A program made the position numbers and the translations under genes. Positions 32,020-41,310 of a DNA stretch of 41,827 nt are shown here, one piece after another. Position 1 is the first letter of the stretch. Each line of letters begins with the position of its first letter. Below the pieces are notes generated by a model. It saw nothing but the letters and a program-made list of their open reading frames with translations, was not told the origin of the DNA and ran no database searches. The stretch lies in the NCBI GenBank assembly GCA_028282545.1, contig JANQHT010000073.1:1-41827 (forward strand). Direction: 5' to 3'. This stretch comes from Spirochaetales bacterium. GTDB taxonomy: Bacteria; Spirochaetota; Spirochaetia; DSM-27196; Alkalispirochaetaceae.

Positions 32020-35000
32020 CACTCTTTCCACGTCTCTTTGACCAACGGGTGGTCACGAAGTCTGGCCAGTGTTTCACGTTTCGACGAAACACGCAACTGA
32101 GCCGACGCTTTGATGACCGTCTCACCGTCTCCGCTTGGGATATGAAGAAAAAGATCCGCGCCGCCGGCGTACCCTCCCAGGTCGCCTCGGAGCAGGTAGA
32201 GCGTCTCTTCGTTGACCGAGTCTCCGGCGATACGAACGTGGACCGCACCGTCGTCTCGTTCATCCAGTTCATCCAACGGGCGAACCTCGGCCAGGACGAA
32301 CTGGTACTCCCCGTTTCGCTGCTCGATCGTCCCGATACACCCGACAACGGTGTTTGGAATCAGCGATTCCTCGTACGCGGCAAAGGGCTCGGGGAAGAGA
32401 ACCACGTCGATTTCGCCGGATAGGTCTTCTAGGGTGGCAAAAGCCATCCGGTCGCCCCGTTTTGTTATCACCGTTCGAATCGCCTTTACCAGGCCCACAA
32501 CGGTGTACCGTTGCCCGGCGATCGCCGATTCCGGACGAGCGAGGTTGATCGTTGCCGCGGCGCGTATGTACTCGCGATAGTCGTCGAGCGGGTGCCCGGA
32601 GAAGTAGAACCCCAGCAAATCCCGTTCGTACGCGAGCCGTTCCGTGGCATCCCACTCCGGCCGGGGTTCTATCGGGACGTTTTGCACGGTTTCGTCGTCA
32701 CCAAAGAGCGAACTCTGACCTGAGGCGCGTCCTTCCCGCTGGTAACTCGCCGCGTCGACCAGCCGGTCCAGGTTGGCGGCAAGCGTCGCACGATTTGTCC
32801 CAAGGGAATCGAACAACCCCACCTGTATTGCCGTTTCCACGACCTTTTTGTTCACCACGCGCATGTCGTGGCGCTCGAGAAAATCGGAAAAGGAACGGTA
32901 CGGCCCGTTTTGGTCGCGCTCCTCAACGATCGCATCAACGGCGCCGCCGCCGATGTTCTTGATCCCTACCAGACCGAAGACCACATCGTTCCCGTCGACC
33001 GCGAAATACTTGCGGCTCCGATTGACGTCGGGCGGAATCACGCCGATTTCCAGGACCTGTGCCTCCTCGAGGTACTCGGCAAACTTGTCGGGGTTGCCAA
33101 CCTCATTGGTAAGGTTCGCGGCGATGAACTCAACCGGGTGGTTGGCCTTGAGATACGCGGTCTGATACGCCAGGACCGAGTAGGCCGCGGCGTGGGACTT
33201 ATTGAAACCGTACCCGGCGAAAGGCTGTAGGAGCTCGAAGATCTCGTTCGCCTGCGCTTCACTGTAGCCGCGCTCTCCGGCGCCGCGGACGAAATCCACC
33301 TGCATCCGCGCCATTTCGTCTTCCTTCTTCTTGCCCATGGCGCGTCGCAGAATATCAGCCTGCCCCAGTGAAAAGCCTCCCACCGTTTGTACAATCTCCA
33401 TGACCTGTTCCTGGTAGACGATAACGCCGTACGTCTCCTTCAGGATCGACTCGAGTGCCGGGAGGGGATAGGTGATTGCCGTACGGCCGTTTTTGGAGTC
33501 GACGAACTTGTCGATAAACTGCATCGGCCCCGGCCGATAGAGTGCATTCAACGCGATGAGGTCTTCAATCTTGTCCGGGCGCGCCCGCCTAAGAACGTCC
33601 TGCATACCGGAACTCTCGAACTGGAAAATGGCTCGGCTGAGACCCTTTCCGAGCATCTCGAACGTGGCGGGGTCGTCTTCGCGTATCGCGTCAATCGAAA
33701 ACGCCGCGTCCCGTTGGCGAATCAGCGCTTCCGTGTTTTTCAGGAGCGTCAGCGTCTTCAACCCGAGGAAGTCCATCTTCACCAGCCCGCAGTCTTCGAG
33801 CAGTTCCATCGAATACTGCGTGGAGATCGATCCCGTTTTTGAATCGCGGTAGAGCGGAACGTATTCGATCAGGTCCTTCTCGCCGATAACGACTCCGGCG
33901 GCGTGGGTAGATGCGTGACGATGCAGCCCTTCGAGACGGCGGCTCACGTCAATCAACTCTTCGTATACGTCGCCGCGCTCCCCGAGTTCGCTCAGGCGAG
34001 GTTCCACCTTCAACGCCTTCTCCAGCGTCATCTTCAGGTCCCTGGGAACGAGCTTGGCGATCGCGTCGGCCTCCTCGAAGGCCAGTCCAAGTACCCGGGC
34101 GACATCGCGAATCACCAGCTTCGCCTTGAGCGTTCCGAACGTGATGATCTGTCCGACCTTCGAATCACCGTATTTTCCGGTGACGTAATCGATGACTTCG
34201 CCTCGCCGTTCGAAACAGAAGTCGATGTCGAAGTCCGGCATCGAGATTCGCTCCGGATTCAGAAACCGTTCGAAGAGGAGCCCGTATCTCAACGGGTCGA
34301 TGTCGGTGATCTTCAGCGCGTACGCAACGATTGAACCGGCACCGGAGCCGCGCCCGGGTCCAACGGGAATACCGTTGTCGCGGGCGAACTTAATAAAATC
34401 CCAGACGATCAGGAAATATCCGGTGAAACCCATGGAAATAATGACGTCCAACTCCCGTTCCGCCCGCTCTTCGAGCGCGGGCGTCACCTTTGCGTACCGT
34501 TCTACGAGACCTTCGCGGGTCAGGTAACGGAGGTACTCGTCGCGGTTTTCGTGGTCCGCCGGGATTTCGTATACGGGGAAGCGCGGACCGGGCAGATCGA
34601 CGGTGATGTCTACCGCGTCGGCGATGGCGCGGCTATTTGCGATCGCCTCGGGGTACGCGGAGAAGCGTTCTTCCATCTCGGCGGCGCTTTTCACATAGAA
34701 CTCGTCGGTGGAGAAGCGGAACCGGTTTGTGTCGCTTTTCTTTTTTGCGGCCCCGATACAGAGCAGGACGTCCTGGGCGTTGGCATCCTCCCTGCGAAGG
34801 TAGTGCGTGTCGTTTGCCGCGACGAGAGGAAGACCCGCGGTTTCGGCGATATCGCTGAGCATGTCGAGCAATACGCGCTGTTCCGGTATCCCGTGATCGG
34901 TCAGTTCGATGTAGGCGTTGCCCTCTCCGTACACTTCCCGGTACCACCGCGCCAGCGAGAGCGCCTCGTCGCGACGGTTCGCGAGCAAAAGGCGGGGCAA

Positions 35001-35432
35001 TTCGCCCGAAAGTGAGCCGCTCAACAGGATGAGGCCTTCCCGATACGTCTCCATCAACTCGTGGTCGATGCGTGGGCGATAGTAGAACCCCTCCGTATAC
35101 GCGTACGAGGTGAGGCGGATGAGGTTCCGGTACCCCGCCTCGTTCGAAGCGAGCAGGACAACGCGGTTGGCGCGCATACCGGAGTCGAGACCGCTCTTTC
35201 GATGGCGCGATTCCTCGGCCACGTAGAAATCACACCCGATGATCGGTTTGATCCCGGCAACGCGGCACTGCTTATAGAAGGTGAGTGCGCCGAAGAGGTT
35301 GCCGTCGTCGGTGATGGCAACCGCGTCCATCTCCAGCTCCTGGATACGTCCGACGAGTCCCGGGATCGACGAGGCGCCCTTGAGCAGGCTGAAGTCGGTG
35401 TGATTGTGAAGATGAACAAACGACGATGCCAC
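32019..35432 (-). CDS. dnaE: DNA polymerase III alpha subunit
   Basis: 1137-residue replicative polymerase. N-terminal PHP domain (FVHLHNHTDFSLLKGA), Pol beta-like catalytic core with the acidic motif PDFDIDFCFERR, fingers region (GLSRAIFQFESSGM, MGKKKEDEM), a helix-hairpin-helix region (IGVIPPDVNRS), a clamp-binding motif QSSLFG near residue 915, and a C-terminal OB fold (YTVVGLVKAIRTVITKRGDRMAF). It is of DnaE1 type. GTG 35432 follows GGGAGG. It starts 10 bp after the FAD-subunit gene, so dnaE lies in the same transcription unit as the surface-sugar genes. Confidence 0.98.
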   Translation of the reverse strand: MASSFVHLHNHTDFSLLKGASSIPGLVGRIQELEMDAVAITDDGNLFGALTFYKQCRVAGIKPIIGCDFYVAEESRHRKSGLDSGMRANRVVLLASNEAGYRNLIRLTSYAYTEGFYYRPRIDHELMETYREGLILLSGSLSGELPRLLLANRRDEALSLARWYREVYGEGNAYIELTDHGIPEQRVLLDMLSDIAETAGLPLVAANDTHYLRREDANAQDVLLCIGAAKKKSDTNRFRFSTDEFYVKSAAEMEERFSAYPEAIANSRAIADAVDITVDLPGPRFPVYEIPADHENRDEYLRYLTREGLVERYAKVTPALEERAERELDVIISMGFTGYFLIVWDFIKFARDNGIPVGPGRGSGAGSIVAYALKITDIDPLRYGLLFERFLNPERISMPDFDIDFCFERRGEVIDYVTGKYGDSKVGQIITFGTLKAKLVIRDVARVLGLAFEEADAIAKLVPRDLKMTLEKALKVEPRLSELGERGDVYEELIDVSRRLEGLHRHASTHAAGVVIGEKDLIEYVPLYRDSKTGSISTQYSMELLEDCGLVKMDFLGLKTLTLLKNTEALIRQRDAAFSIDAIREDDPATFEMLGKGLSRAIFQFESSGMQDVLRRARPDKIEDLIALNALYRPGPMQFIDKFVDSKNGRTAITYPLPALESILKETYGVIVYQEQVMEIVQTVGGFSLGQADILRRAMGKKKEDEMARMQVDFVRGAGERGYSEAQANEIFELLQPFAGYGFNKSHAAAYSVLAYQTAYLKANHPVEFIAANLTNEVGNPDKFAEYLEEAQVLEIGVIPPDVNRSRKYFAVDGNDVVFGLVGIKNIGGGAVDAIVEERDQNGPYRSFSDFLERHDMRVVNKKVVETAIQVGLFDSLGTNRATLAANLDRLVDAASYQREGRASGQSSLFGDDETVQNVPIEPRPEWDATERLAYERDLLGFYFSGHPLDDYREYIRAAATINLARPESAIAGQRYTVVGLVKAIRTVITKRGDRMAFATLEDLSGEIDVVLFPEPFAAYEESLIPNTVVGCIGTIEQRNGEYQFVLAEVRPLDELDERDDGAVHVRIAGDSVNEETLYLLRGDLGGYAGGADLFLHIPSGDGETVIKASAQLRVSSKRETLARLRDHPLVKETWKE

Positions 35433-35441
35433 GGTACCTCC

Positions 35442-36290
35442 CTACCGCTGCTGAAGGAACGATATGATGCCGTGCACGGTTCGATGCCGAGCCAGTTCGG
35501 AGAATTCGGTCTGCAGGGTCGCGTGTGCACCGAGCTGCTGTTCAACCATCGCCGCGTCCCGTGACTGGAGCGGGTGGCGCTTCCCTACCAGTTCGGCCTC
35601 GAGTTCACGAGTCCGAACGAGGTACCGCGAGGCGTACACGGCGGCCATACGGACTTCTGAAATCGTCTCCTTGTCTACGGCCAGCATCGCCGCCACCGTC
35701 AGGCTATCACCGTCCCGCGGATAGGGACGGCCGAAACTATGGCTGATCCAATGGGTCCAACGGCGTGAGGGGACGCGGACGCGGGTGATCAATTCTCCGC
35801 GGCGAATTTCGGAAGCGAGCGCCCGTTGCTCACCGGCGAGGGCGATCCAACGCGTCCCCTCCGTGCGCCTGGCCTCGACGCGCGCGGCCAGGAGTCTCAG
35901 GACAAGTGCCGTTGGGAGGATCGTCTCGGGAACGGCCAGTAAACCGCCGATCGTGGCGGTATTTTGCAGCGGCGGGGGCCCCACCTCGTCCAGTGCCTGC
36001 CGAAGCACTTCCGGAAGAAAGCGCTCTCCGAGCAGCCGGAGGCGTGCCAACGGGACGGACGCACCGATCTCGAGATGGTCTTCCCGGCGGATAACGCGCC
36101 TCAGTTCATGGACGGCGTGGACGGACATCACGCGGCCCTCCCGGGAGGGCCGCGTCATCGCATGGGTTCCGCCGGCCCAGATGGTTGTATCGCGATTCTG
36201 CCTGAGGTGCTGCATCGCCTCGTTTATCGTCTCCGGGATGTAGACTGCCTCCTTGGCGGGAAGGCTCTTATCGTCGTGCCGGTCGCTCAT
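35442..36290 (-). CDS. Molybdenum-hydroxylase FAD-subunit-like protein
   Basis: 282 residues of the CoxM/XdhB FAD-binding family: the opening EAVYIPETINEAMQHL, the first FAD loop WAGGTHAM, and the second loop NTATIGGLL are visible, though the first usually reads AGGTDL. GGAGG lies before ATG 36290. It overlaps the [2Fe-2S] subunit gene by 23 bp. In known enzymes this subunit passes electrons from the iron-sulfur clusters to FAD and NAD or another acceptor. Given the degenerate partners, activity is uncertain. Confidence 0.85.
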   Translation of the reverse strand: MSDRHDDKSLPAKEAVYIPETINEAMQHLRQNRDTTIWAGGTHAMTRPSREGRVMSVHAVHELRRVIRREDHLEIGASVPLARLRLLGERFLPEVLRQALDEVGPPPLQNTATIGGLLAVPETILPTALVLRLLAARVEARRTEGTRWIALAGEQRALASEIRRGELITRVRVPSRRWTHWISHSFGRPYPRDGDSLTVAAMLAVDKETISEVRMAAVYASRYLVRTRELEAELVGKRHPLQSRDAAMVEQQLGAHATLQTEFSELARHRTVHGIISFLQQR

Positions 36291-36744
36291 GTGTCCTCCG
36301 CCGTCTCATGCCCGCGGCAATTCTCAGGGCGCGTTCGAAGTCCGTGCGGTTCGAACAGCGGTCGTTGATATGCCTGCTGAGAAGACCCGTTTCACCGGTG
36401 CCCGGTGAGGACCCTTCCGAAAGGTGATGGATCGCCAGGAACACCAGGTACGGATGCGCCTCCGCACACGTCCCCAGGCCGACTCGTCGGAACGCGCGAA
36501 GTATGTCACGGTATTCCGGGCGCGAGTCGAGGGCGGCGGCGGTCGTCACGTTCCCGTTGTGGGCGCGGTACGCCGGAACGCGACAGGCGTGAACCACGCG
36601 GTCACCGAGTAATACGAGGCACCGCAGGCAGCGGCCGTCCGCACAGGGCTGATCGCGACCATCCCCGACGAACTCCATTACCGAAGCCTCCGGCGGGAGG
36701 TCTCTCGTGATCGTCACGCCGTCCACCTGCGCCTGTATCGTCAT
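36268..36744 (-). CDS. Molybdenum-hydroxylase [2Fe-2S]-subunit-like protein with one cluster site degraded
   Basis: 158 residues from ATG 36744 (ATGA overlap with the XdhA-like stop). The plant-ferredoxin-type cluster is complete: CADGRCLRC followed by VVHAC. The second, all-helical cluster, normally C-G-x-C ... C-R-C, is broken: the first pair reads GTCAEAHPY and the last pair RCSN, so at least two of four cysteines are gone. The relay from Moco to FAD would then be interrupted unless other residues bind the iron. Confidence 0.82.
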   Translation of the reverse strand: MTIQAQVDGVTITRDLPPEASVMEFVGDGRDQPCADGRCLRCLVLLGDRVVHACRVPAYRAHNGNVTTAAALDSRPEYRDILRAFRRVGLGTCAEAHPYLVFLAIHHLSEGSSPGTGETGLLSRHINDRCSNRTDFERALRIAAGMRRRRTHERPARR

Positions 36745-38669
36745 GGCTGCCCCCATGCGCGGATGATTGCCGGCAGGTCAACGGGGATCGCGCGGATCGG
36801 GACGCCCGTGGCCTGTGCAAGGGCGGACACGGTTGCGGCGGGAACCGTGGCGAAGGGAAGTTCCGCCACGCCGGAGGGAACGTCTTTCGCTCCCGCCTCC
36901 ACAAAAGAGATCGATACGCGTGGCAATCGTCCCCGAAAGGTTGTGTCGTACCACCCAGTGCCCGGGACGACCGAACCGTCGGGGGGCGCGCCCTCGTGAA
37001 GCGCCCAGGCGAGCGCCTGGAACACACCCCGGCGAATTTCCGATTCCGCCGCGGAGCGGTTCACCACGGCACCGGCATAGATCGAGATGTGGACCGACCG
37101 GATATCGAACTCCGCCGTACTGGGGTGGAACTCGGTCTCGACCACTGCGGCGCCGAATGACCGGGCCACGTCGGCGGGTGTTTTCCCGCTTTTTGGAATG
37201 CGGACGGATCGCGACACTTCGATGGGAAGAGGAGCGCGAAATCGCTGACGGCGGATCGCGTCGCAGGCGGACCGAATTGCGCGCGGTACGATCGAGACGC
37301 CACGGGAGAGGATCGCCGGACCGGTGTTGCGTTTCTCCTCGTTGAACTCGTCGTCCATCAGGACGTCCGATTCATCGATATCCAGGTGAGTGGCCACGAG
37401 TTGACGCCAGTACCGCTTGAGTTCGGGATTCGCCGCCGGCAGTGAGCACCGGAGTACCGCAATACCGTCCTGTTCCAGCCGGACCGAGATGGAACCGTCC
37501 GAAAGGGTGGCCACGAATCCGCACTGTTGGGCCGCAAGGGCGATACCGACGCCCCGCGTAGAAGGGCCGTGCGCTTTTTGAGCGCTTTCGCGGTTCAGGC
37601 GAGCCCGGTTTGCGGCGTACCTGCGGCGAAAATCGGCACGACCTGCGGCGTCCTTGAGGACGTCCCCGGCTACCCGGGCGGCGGCTTCCAGGTGCATGAG
37701 TCGCCACTCGATCGGATCCCAGCCTCGCGCTCCGCACAGTTCGTTTGCGTGAAGTTCGCGGCCAAAGGCAAACTCCGAATCGAAGAGGCCTTCGAAGAGC
37801 GCCAGCGGAACCTGCCGGCTGGTCCGGAGCGTTGTCGCAACGGCAGCGGTGCCGTACAAGAGGTTGTGCGGCGCCGTCGCGCGGGCATCGATCTCCGCGG
37901 TGAACGCCTGGTACGCCCCGAAGTCGATTACGGTTGCCACCGATGCTTCCCGGATACGACCGTTCTCGTCGAGGACGCTTCGCCACGTCGCCGAGTGTCC
38001 GGTGCGGCCGCCCGAGAGGTACGATTCCGGAATCGTCGTGCTGAGTAGAATCGCACCGCCGGTTACCTTCGCGACCAGTGCCGCCAGCGTCGCGAGCAGG
38101 CTTGGAAAGAGGGCGGCGGCATCGCGGGTGATTCCCGGGGCAACGGGAACCACGGATACGTTTCGGTGATGAGTTCCCAGAGCGGCGGCGACCGAACGTA
38201 CAACGTGTGCGGGCCACTGCGTGGGGACGATGACTTCACACCCCTCCGCGAGCGGTTTCGCCTGGACCCACATCGCCTCTTTAGTAAGGTGAAGCTGCGG
38301 CGCCGTTGTACCGGTCGTTTCGTGGATGATGTCGCGCCGTCGACCGGGTTTCTTCCTCCGCGCCTCCGGTGCGCCGGCGCTCTCCGGTTTCCCCGCTGCG
38401 GCGTCGGCCCCAACCTGTTCGATGCTTCGCCGGAGGCGGTCAATCGTGTTCCAGTCGGGGCCGGTGAGTACGCCGATCGGTTCTCCCCGGTACGATGCGG
38501 ACCGCGGCAGGACCTGCACCGCCTCTGCCGGCGGCGCCAGGTACGTTGAACCCTCTATGTCGGCGCCGGTCATCAACGTGCAATCGGGCGGAATCGGTGA
38601 CGACCCGATATCAACGGACGCTCCCGGCTCCTCCGCGAGGACGCATCGTGCACAGATCCACTCACTCAT
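36741..38669 (-). CDS. Xanthine-dehydrogenase-like molybdopterin-subunit homologue, degenerate
   Basis: 642 residues, shorter than the usual ~750-780. The fold is recognisable: YRGEPIGVLTGPDWNTIDRL, VPTQWPAHVVRSVAAALG, GWDPIEWRLMHL and a C-terminal GVAELPF where the catalytic Glu sits in real enzymes. The Moco-contact motif GGGFGGK, expected after the VPTQW segment, reads APGITRDA, and the YRGFGxPQ motif reads FEGLFDSEFAFGRE. It is therefore divergent and perhaps inactive or altered in cofactor. It has no Shine-Dalgarno; an extended -10 (TGGTACAAT, 38677-38685) ends 7 nt before ATG. Confidence 0.8.
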   Translation of the reverse strand: MSEWICARCVLAEEPGASVDIGSSPIPPDCTLMTGADIEGSTYLAPPAEAVQVLPRSASYRGEPIGVLTGPDWNTIDRLRRSIEQVGADAAAGKPESAGAPEARRKKPGRRRDIIHETTGTTAPQLHLTKEAMWVQAKPLAEGCEVIVPTQWPAHVVRSVAAALGTHHRNVSVVPVAPGITRDAAALFPSLLATLAALVAKVTGGAILLSTTIPESYLSGGRTGHSATWRSVLDENGRIREASVATVIDFGAYQAFTAEIDARATAPHNLLYGTAAVATTLRTSRQVPLALFEGLFDSEFAFGRELHANELCGARGWDPIEWRLMHLEAAARVAGDVLKDAAGRADFRRRYAANRARLNRESAQKAHGPSTRGVGIALAAQQCGFVATLSDGSISVRLEQDGIAVLRCSLPAANPELKRYWRQLVATHLDIDESDVLMDDEFNEEKRNTGPAILSRGVSIVPRAIRSACDAIRRQRFRAPLPIEVSRSVRIPKSGKTPADVARSFGAAVVETEFHPSTAEFDIRSVHISIYAGAVVNRSAAESEIRRGVFQALAWALHEGAPPDGSVVPGTGWYDTTFRGRLPRVSISFVEAGAKDVPSGVAELPFATVPAATVSALAQATGVPIRAIPVDLPAIIRAWGQP

Positions 38670-38674
38670 CGGCG

Positions 38675-39835
38675 CTATTGTACCAGACGGGGAAGCTCCG
38701 TGAGCGCTTCGATCACGCGATCCTGGTCCGCGTCGGAGAGTCCGGAATAGAGAGGCAGGCTGAAGGTGCGCGTGTAGCGGTCAAAGGCAACGGGAAAATC
38801 GCCGGGAGAATGCGAGTAACGACGCGCGTAGTAGGGCATGACGTGGAGGGGAACGTAGTGTACCGACGTCCCGATTCCCGCCTCCTTCAGGCGCTCAACA
38901 ACCGTATCGCGGTCACTCCCGAGTACGGCGGGCCGTACAAGCACCGGGTAGAGATGCCAGGCGTGCTCGGACGCACCGGGCGGGAGTTCCAGGAAGGGGC
39001 ACGCCCGGAGGGCACCTTCGTACCGTTTGGCAAGCCGTCGCCGTTCTCGCAGGATCTCCCCGGCCCGCTCCAACTGGACGCGGCCCACCGCCGCCAACAT
39101 GTCTGAAAGGTTATATTTGAACCCCGCTTCCGTCACTTCGTAATACCACGACGCCCCGGGTGATCGGTAACGGTCCCACGCTTCGCGGTCAATACCGTGC
39201 AGGCGCATGAGGTGGATGCGCTTTGCCAGGTCATCGTCATCGGTGCACACCATCCCGCCTTCACCCGTTGTGAGCGGTTTCGTCGCGTAGAAGGAAAAGA
39301 CTCCGGCCTCCGCGAGCGTTCCGGCGAAACCGCGCTCCGTTTCCGCGGGAAACGCGTGAGCCGCGTCTTCGACGACGCGCAGTTTGTGACGACGGGCCAC
39401 CCCGTTGATTGATTCCATGTCGCACACCGCTCCGCCGTAATGAACGGGAATGACCGCGGCCGGGGTGCCGCCGGTGGCCGTTGCAACCGCCCGATCCAGC
39501 GCTTCCGGGGCGAGGCACCCGGTCGCGGGGTCGATGTCGGCGAAGCGGACTTCAGCGCCCAGGTACCGCGCAACCTCTGCTGTCGCGGCAAACGTGAATG
39601 GAGAGGTGAATACCAAGTCACCCTCTCCGATGCCCATGGCTTCCAGCGATAGGTGCAATCCGGCGGTGGCGCTGTTGACCGCCAGCGCGTGCCGGGCGTG
39701 TACGTACTCTCCGAACTCCTTCTCGAAGGCGAGCGCCTCGGGGCCTGTTGTCAGCCAGCCGGAGCGCATGACGCGCGCAACCGCCGCAATCTCGCGGTCG
39801 GTGATGTCGGGCCGGGCGAACGGAATCGGTTCCAC
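38675..39835 (-). CDS. DegT/DnrJ/EryC1/StrS-family sugar aminotransferase
   Basis: 386 residues from GTG 39835, with CGGAG 8 nt upstream and 2 bp after the capD stop. The longer open frame reads into capD and is rejected. PLP motifs: the cofactor-binding VNSATAGLHLSLEA, Asp in VVEDAAHAF, and the Schiff-base Lys in FYATKPLTTGEGGMV. These enzymes add an amino group to a nucleotide 4-keto (or 3-keto) sugar. With the adjacent dehydratase it would make an amino-sugar precursor for surface glycan. The exact sugar cannot be told from sequence. Confidence 0.94.
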   Translation of the reverse strand: MEPIPFARPDITDREIAAVARVMRSGWLTTGPEALAFEKEFGEYVHARHALAVNSATAGLHLSLEAMGIGEGDLVFTSPFTFAATAEVARYLGAEVRFADIDPATGCLAPEALDRAVATATGGTPAAVIPVHYGGAVCDMESINGVARRHKLRVVEDAAHAFPAETERGFAGTLAEAGVFSFYATKPLTTGEGGMVCTDDDDLAKRIHLMRLHGIDREAWDRYRSPGASWYYEVTEAGFKYNLSDMLAAVGRVQLERAGEILRERRRLAKRYEGALRACPFLELPPGASEHAWHLYPVLVRPAVLGSDRDTVVERLKEAGIGTSVHYVPLHVMPYYARRYSHSPGDFPVAFDRYTRTFSLPLYSGLSDADQDRVIEALTELPRLVQ

Positions 39836-39837
39836 CG

Positions 39838-41310
39838 TCAATACTCCGGCTCGTTGGCTTTGTCCGGGAGCGTAGGAATTGCGTTCCGCAGGATTGCCCG
39901 CAGTCGTCGCCGGTTGCGGTACGGTGTGGGGTCGTCCGGATCGAAGAAGCAGACGGGACGCAACTCCGACAGCAGCCGTTCCGTCCACGTACGGTCCGAT
40001 GGTTCCCGTTCCACCAGGTGGATCCGTTCGAGGTCGGTGGCGCGTCGAGTTTCACCGTTTGCCAGGAGCGACTCCGTTCGCTTCTCACCGGGGCGGAGTC
40101 CGGTGTGGCAGATCGGGATATCGACTTCCGGCTCGTACCCGTAAAAACGGATCATCTGCTCCGCCAACTCGCGGATGTTCACCGGTTCACCCATGTCCAG
40201 GACGTACAGTTGCCGGTCAAGGCCCACACCACCGGCCTCCAGAACGAGGGAGACCGCTTCAGGAATGGTCATAAAAAACCGCGTTGCCTCCGGGTCGGTC
40301 ACCGTGACGGGGCCGCCCTTTGCTATCTGCCGGCCGAAGAGCGGAAGGATGCTGCCCCGCGATCCCAGAACGTTTCCGAAGCGAACCACCATGGTCGCCA
40401 TGGAACCCGCGGGCCACTCCATCGCCAGGCGCTCGGCGATCAGCTTGGACGCGCCGTAGACGCTGGCGGGCTCCACCGCTTTGTCGGTCGAGATAAGCAC
40501 AAACCGCTCTACGCCGGCCGCCTGCGACGCCTCGAGAAGATTCAACGTCCCAAAGGCGTTGTTGGCAACGGCGGCAACCGGGTTGGCTTCCATCATGGGT
40601 ACGTGCTTGAACGCCGCCGTGTGGAACACCACGTCGGCCTTGAGGCGCTTGAGGATAAAGTCGGTGTAGTCCCTGTCCTTGAGTTCACCGATGACCGGGA
40701 CGATACGGGCGCTCTCGCCCACGCCCTCCTCCTGCAGGAGGCGCAACTCGCTGTCGATCTCAAAAACGGAGTTTTCGCCGTGGCCAAAGAGGTAGATCCG
40801 TTCCGCTCCGCCAGACAGAAGTTGCCGCGCCAGTTCGCTCCCGATACTTCCGCCGGCGCCGGTTATCAGGACGCGCTTACCACGGAGGTAGCGCAGACTG
40901 TTCTTGAGATCGATATTGGCCGGTGTCCGGCCCAGGAGATCCTGCGGATCGATCTGGCGCGTCTGGATGAAGTGCGCCTGACCGTCGATGATCTGCGACA
41001 CCGACGGAAGAATGCGGATCCGACTGAAGTGAGCCTGCCGAAGCGTCGCATAGAGGCGTCGAACATCGTCCCGGGTCGCACTTGGTATCGCGATGAGCGC
41101 TTCGTCGGCCGGCGTTTTTTCGACGAGCTGGACCACGTCGCTGATCGGGCCCAGTACCGGGATATCATCGATCCGCGTCCCGATAATCGATTCGTCGTCG
41201 TCGAGAAAGGCGACAACGCGGCCGACGACGCCCTTTTGAACGAGATCGCGCGCTATGGCCCTCCCGGCGAACCCCGCACCGATTACGTAGACTCGGTTTG
41301 TTCGACTCAC
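39838..41310 (-). CDS. Nucleotide-sugar dehydratase/epimerase, CapD/FlaA1 type, without membrane anchor
   Basis: 490 residues. Two Rossmann modules: an N-terminal one (VYVIGAGFAGRAIARDL) followed near residue 140 by the catalytic SDR domain (ITGAGGSIGSELARQLL, STDKAVEP, YGASK). CapD/WbpM/PglF proteins normally begin with four membrane helices; these are missing here, so the enzyme is probably soluble. The active-site Tyr is present (YGASK, as in FlaA1; WbpM-type enzymes have Met). It probably acts on UDP-GlcNAc. The GTG start overlaps the stop of the NusG paralogue. Confidence 0.93.
   Translation of the reverse strand: MSRTNRVYVIGAGFAGRAIARDLVQKGVVGRVVAFLDDDESIIGTRIDDIPVLGPISDVVQLVEKTPADEALIAIPSATRDDVRRLYATLRQAHFSRIRILPSVSQIIDGQAHFIQTRQIDPQDLLGRTPANIDLKNSLRYLRGKRVLITGAGGSIGSELARQLLSGGAERIYLFGHGENSVFEIDSELRLLQEEGVGESARIVPVIGELKDRDYTDFILKRLKADVVFHTAAFKHVPMMEANPVAAVANNAFGTLNLLEASQAAGVERFVLISTDKAVEPASVYGASKLIAERLAMEWPAGSMATMVVRFGNVLGSRGSILPLFGRQIAKGGPVTVTDPEATRFFMTIPEAVSLVLEAGGVGLDRQLYVLDMGEPVNIRELAEQMIRFYGYEPEVDIPICHTGLRPGEKRTESLLANGETRRATDLERIHLVEREPSDRTWTERLLSELRPVCFFDPDDPTPYRNRRRLRAILRNAIPTLPDKANEPEY

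Noticed and set aside
39836..39988. N-terminal extension of the DegT aminotransferase
   Set aside because: It would read through the end of capD; GTG 39835 has a ribosome site and fits the family start.
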